This document shows positions 5,896 through 6,121 of a stretch of 6,121 nucleotides of DNA, piece by piece. How positions within the stretch are numbered: position 1 is the first letter of the stretch; each line of letters starts with the position of its first letter. The stretch spans positions 1 to 6,121 of the forward strand of contig JAIOPF010000317.1 of the NCBI GenBank assembly GCA_021414045.1. Direction: 5' to 3'. This DNA is from Deltaproteobacteria bacterium (GTDB lineage: Bacteria; UBA10199; DSSB01). A model generated the notes under the pieces. It was not told where the DNA came from, made no database searches, and was given only the letters and a program-made list of their open reading frames with translations. Both the position numbers and the translations under genes were made by a program.

Positions 5896-6121
5896 ATGGG
5901 AAAAATCTATCTTAAGGATGCCGACGGGCAGACCGTCGCGCAGTCCTACTATGGCGCCGACGTCGCGACCTGGAATCTGCAGCCGGAAGGCGACGAACTC
6001 AGGCTCGCGGAATACCAAAACGACGGCTACATCCTTCCCCTCGAAATCTCCGACGCCCGCAAGCAACTCGAAAAAGTCTTGAATCGAAACACCGTGAGCT
6101 CCGGCGGACCCTTGGGTCTCG
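5896..6121 (+). CDS. Hypothetical cytosolic protein, N-terminal 75 codons only
   Basis: The frame is open from ATG at 5896 to the right edge, preceded by a well-spaced GGGGAG. The visible part begins MGKIYLKDADGQTVAQSYY and has no signal peptide or membrane segment. It looks like a small beta-rich fold: short strands carrying aromatic residues (IYL, SYYG, ATWNL, LAEY, GYILPLEI), then a helix DARKQLEKVLN (about 53-63). The codon pattern matches neighbouring genes, with frequent third-position C or G, supporting real coding. I do not recognise the family and assign no function. It is separated from the lipoprotein by 213 bp with possible terminators, so it probably has its own promoter. Confidence 0.75.
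   Translation, partial: MGKIYLKDADGQTVAQSYYGADVATWNLQPEGDELRLAEYQNDGYILPLEISDARKQLEKVLNRNTVSSGGPLGL

Noticed and set aside
5788..6066. Minus-strand open frame at the right end
   Set aside because: It is antisense to the 5896 gene, which has a good ribosome site and typical codon pattern; the minus frame also reads into AT-rich intergenic DNA.

Overview
The window is GC-rich, densely coding bacterial DNA. A Hanks-type Ser/Thr kinase, a lipobox lipoprotein and a Sec-exported cysteine-rich protein point to a Gram-negative bacterium. The Ala/Gly/Leu-rich N-terminal region of the kinase and the style of the lipoprotein recall poorly characterised delta-proteobacteria-like lineages. That placement is an impression from memory, not a measured result. 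I see no tRNA, rRNA, CRISPR array, insertion sequence or phage gene.

Two gene groups diverge from a 56-bp spacer at 3795-3850. Leftward (minus strand) lie: a PIF1-type DNA helicase (2538-3794); a zinc-independent quinone-oxidoreductase-like MDR enzyme that overlaps it by 4 bp (1528-2541); a 158-bp gap; and a GTG-initiated protein that runs off the left edge (1-1369). This last gene is easy to miss because its frame has no ATG near its start. It is one continuous frame of 456 codons, with about 340 residues of uncharacterised helical, Ala/Gly/Leu-rich sequence followed by the N-lobe of a Ser/Thr protein kinase.

Rightward (plus strand) lie: a bile acid:sodium symporter (BASS) family carrier (3851-4741); a 94-residue secreted protein with six cysteines, starting at a TTG that overlaps the carrier's stop codon (4738-5022); a lipoprotein whose C-terminus looks frameshifted or truncated (5098-5682); a 213-bp AT-rich gap with possible terminator hairpins; and the first 75 codons of an unrecognised cytosolic protein (5896 to the right edge).

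Two pairs are probably translationally coupled: helicase with oxidoreductase, and carrier with secreted protein. Neither pair is an obvious functional match. The strongest candidates for something undescribed are the N-terminal module fused to the kinase and the carrier-coupled cysteine-rich secreted protein. I do not see a defence or mobile system.
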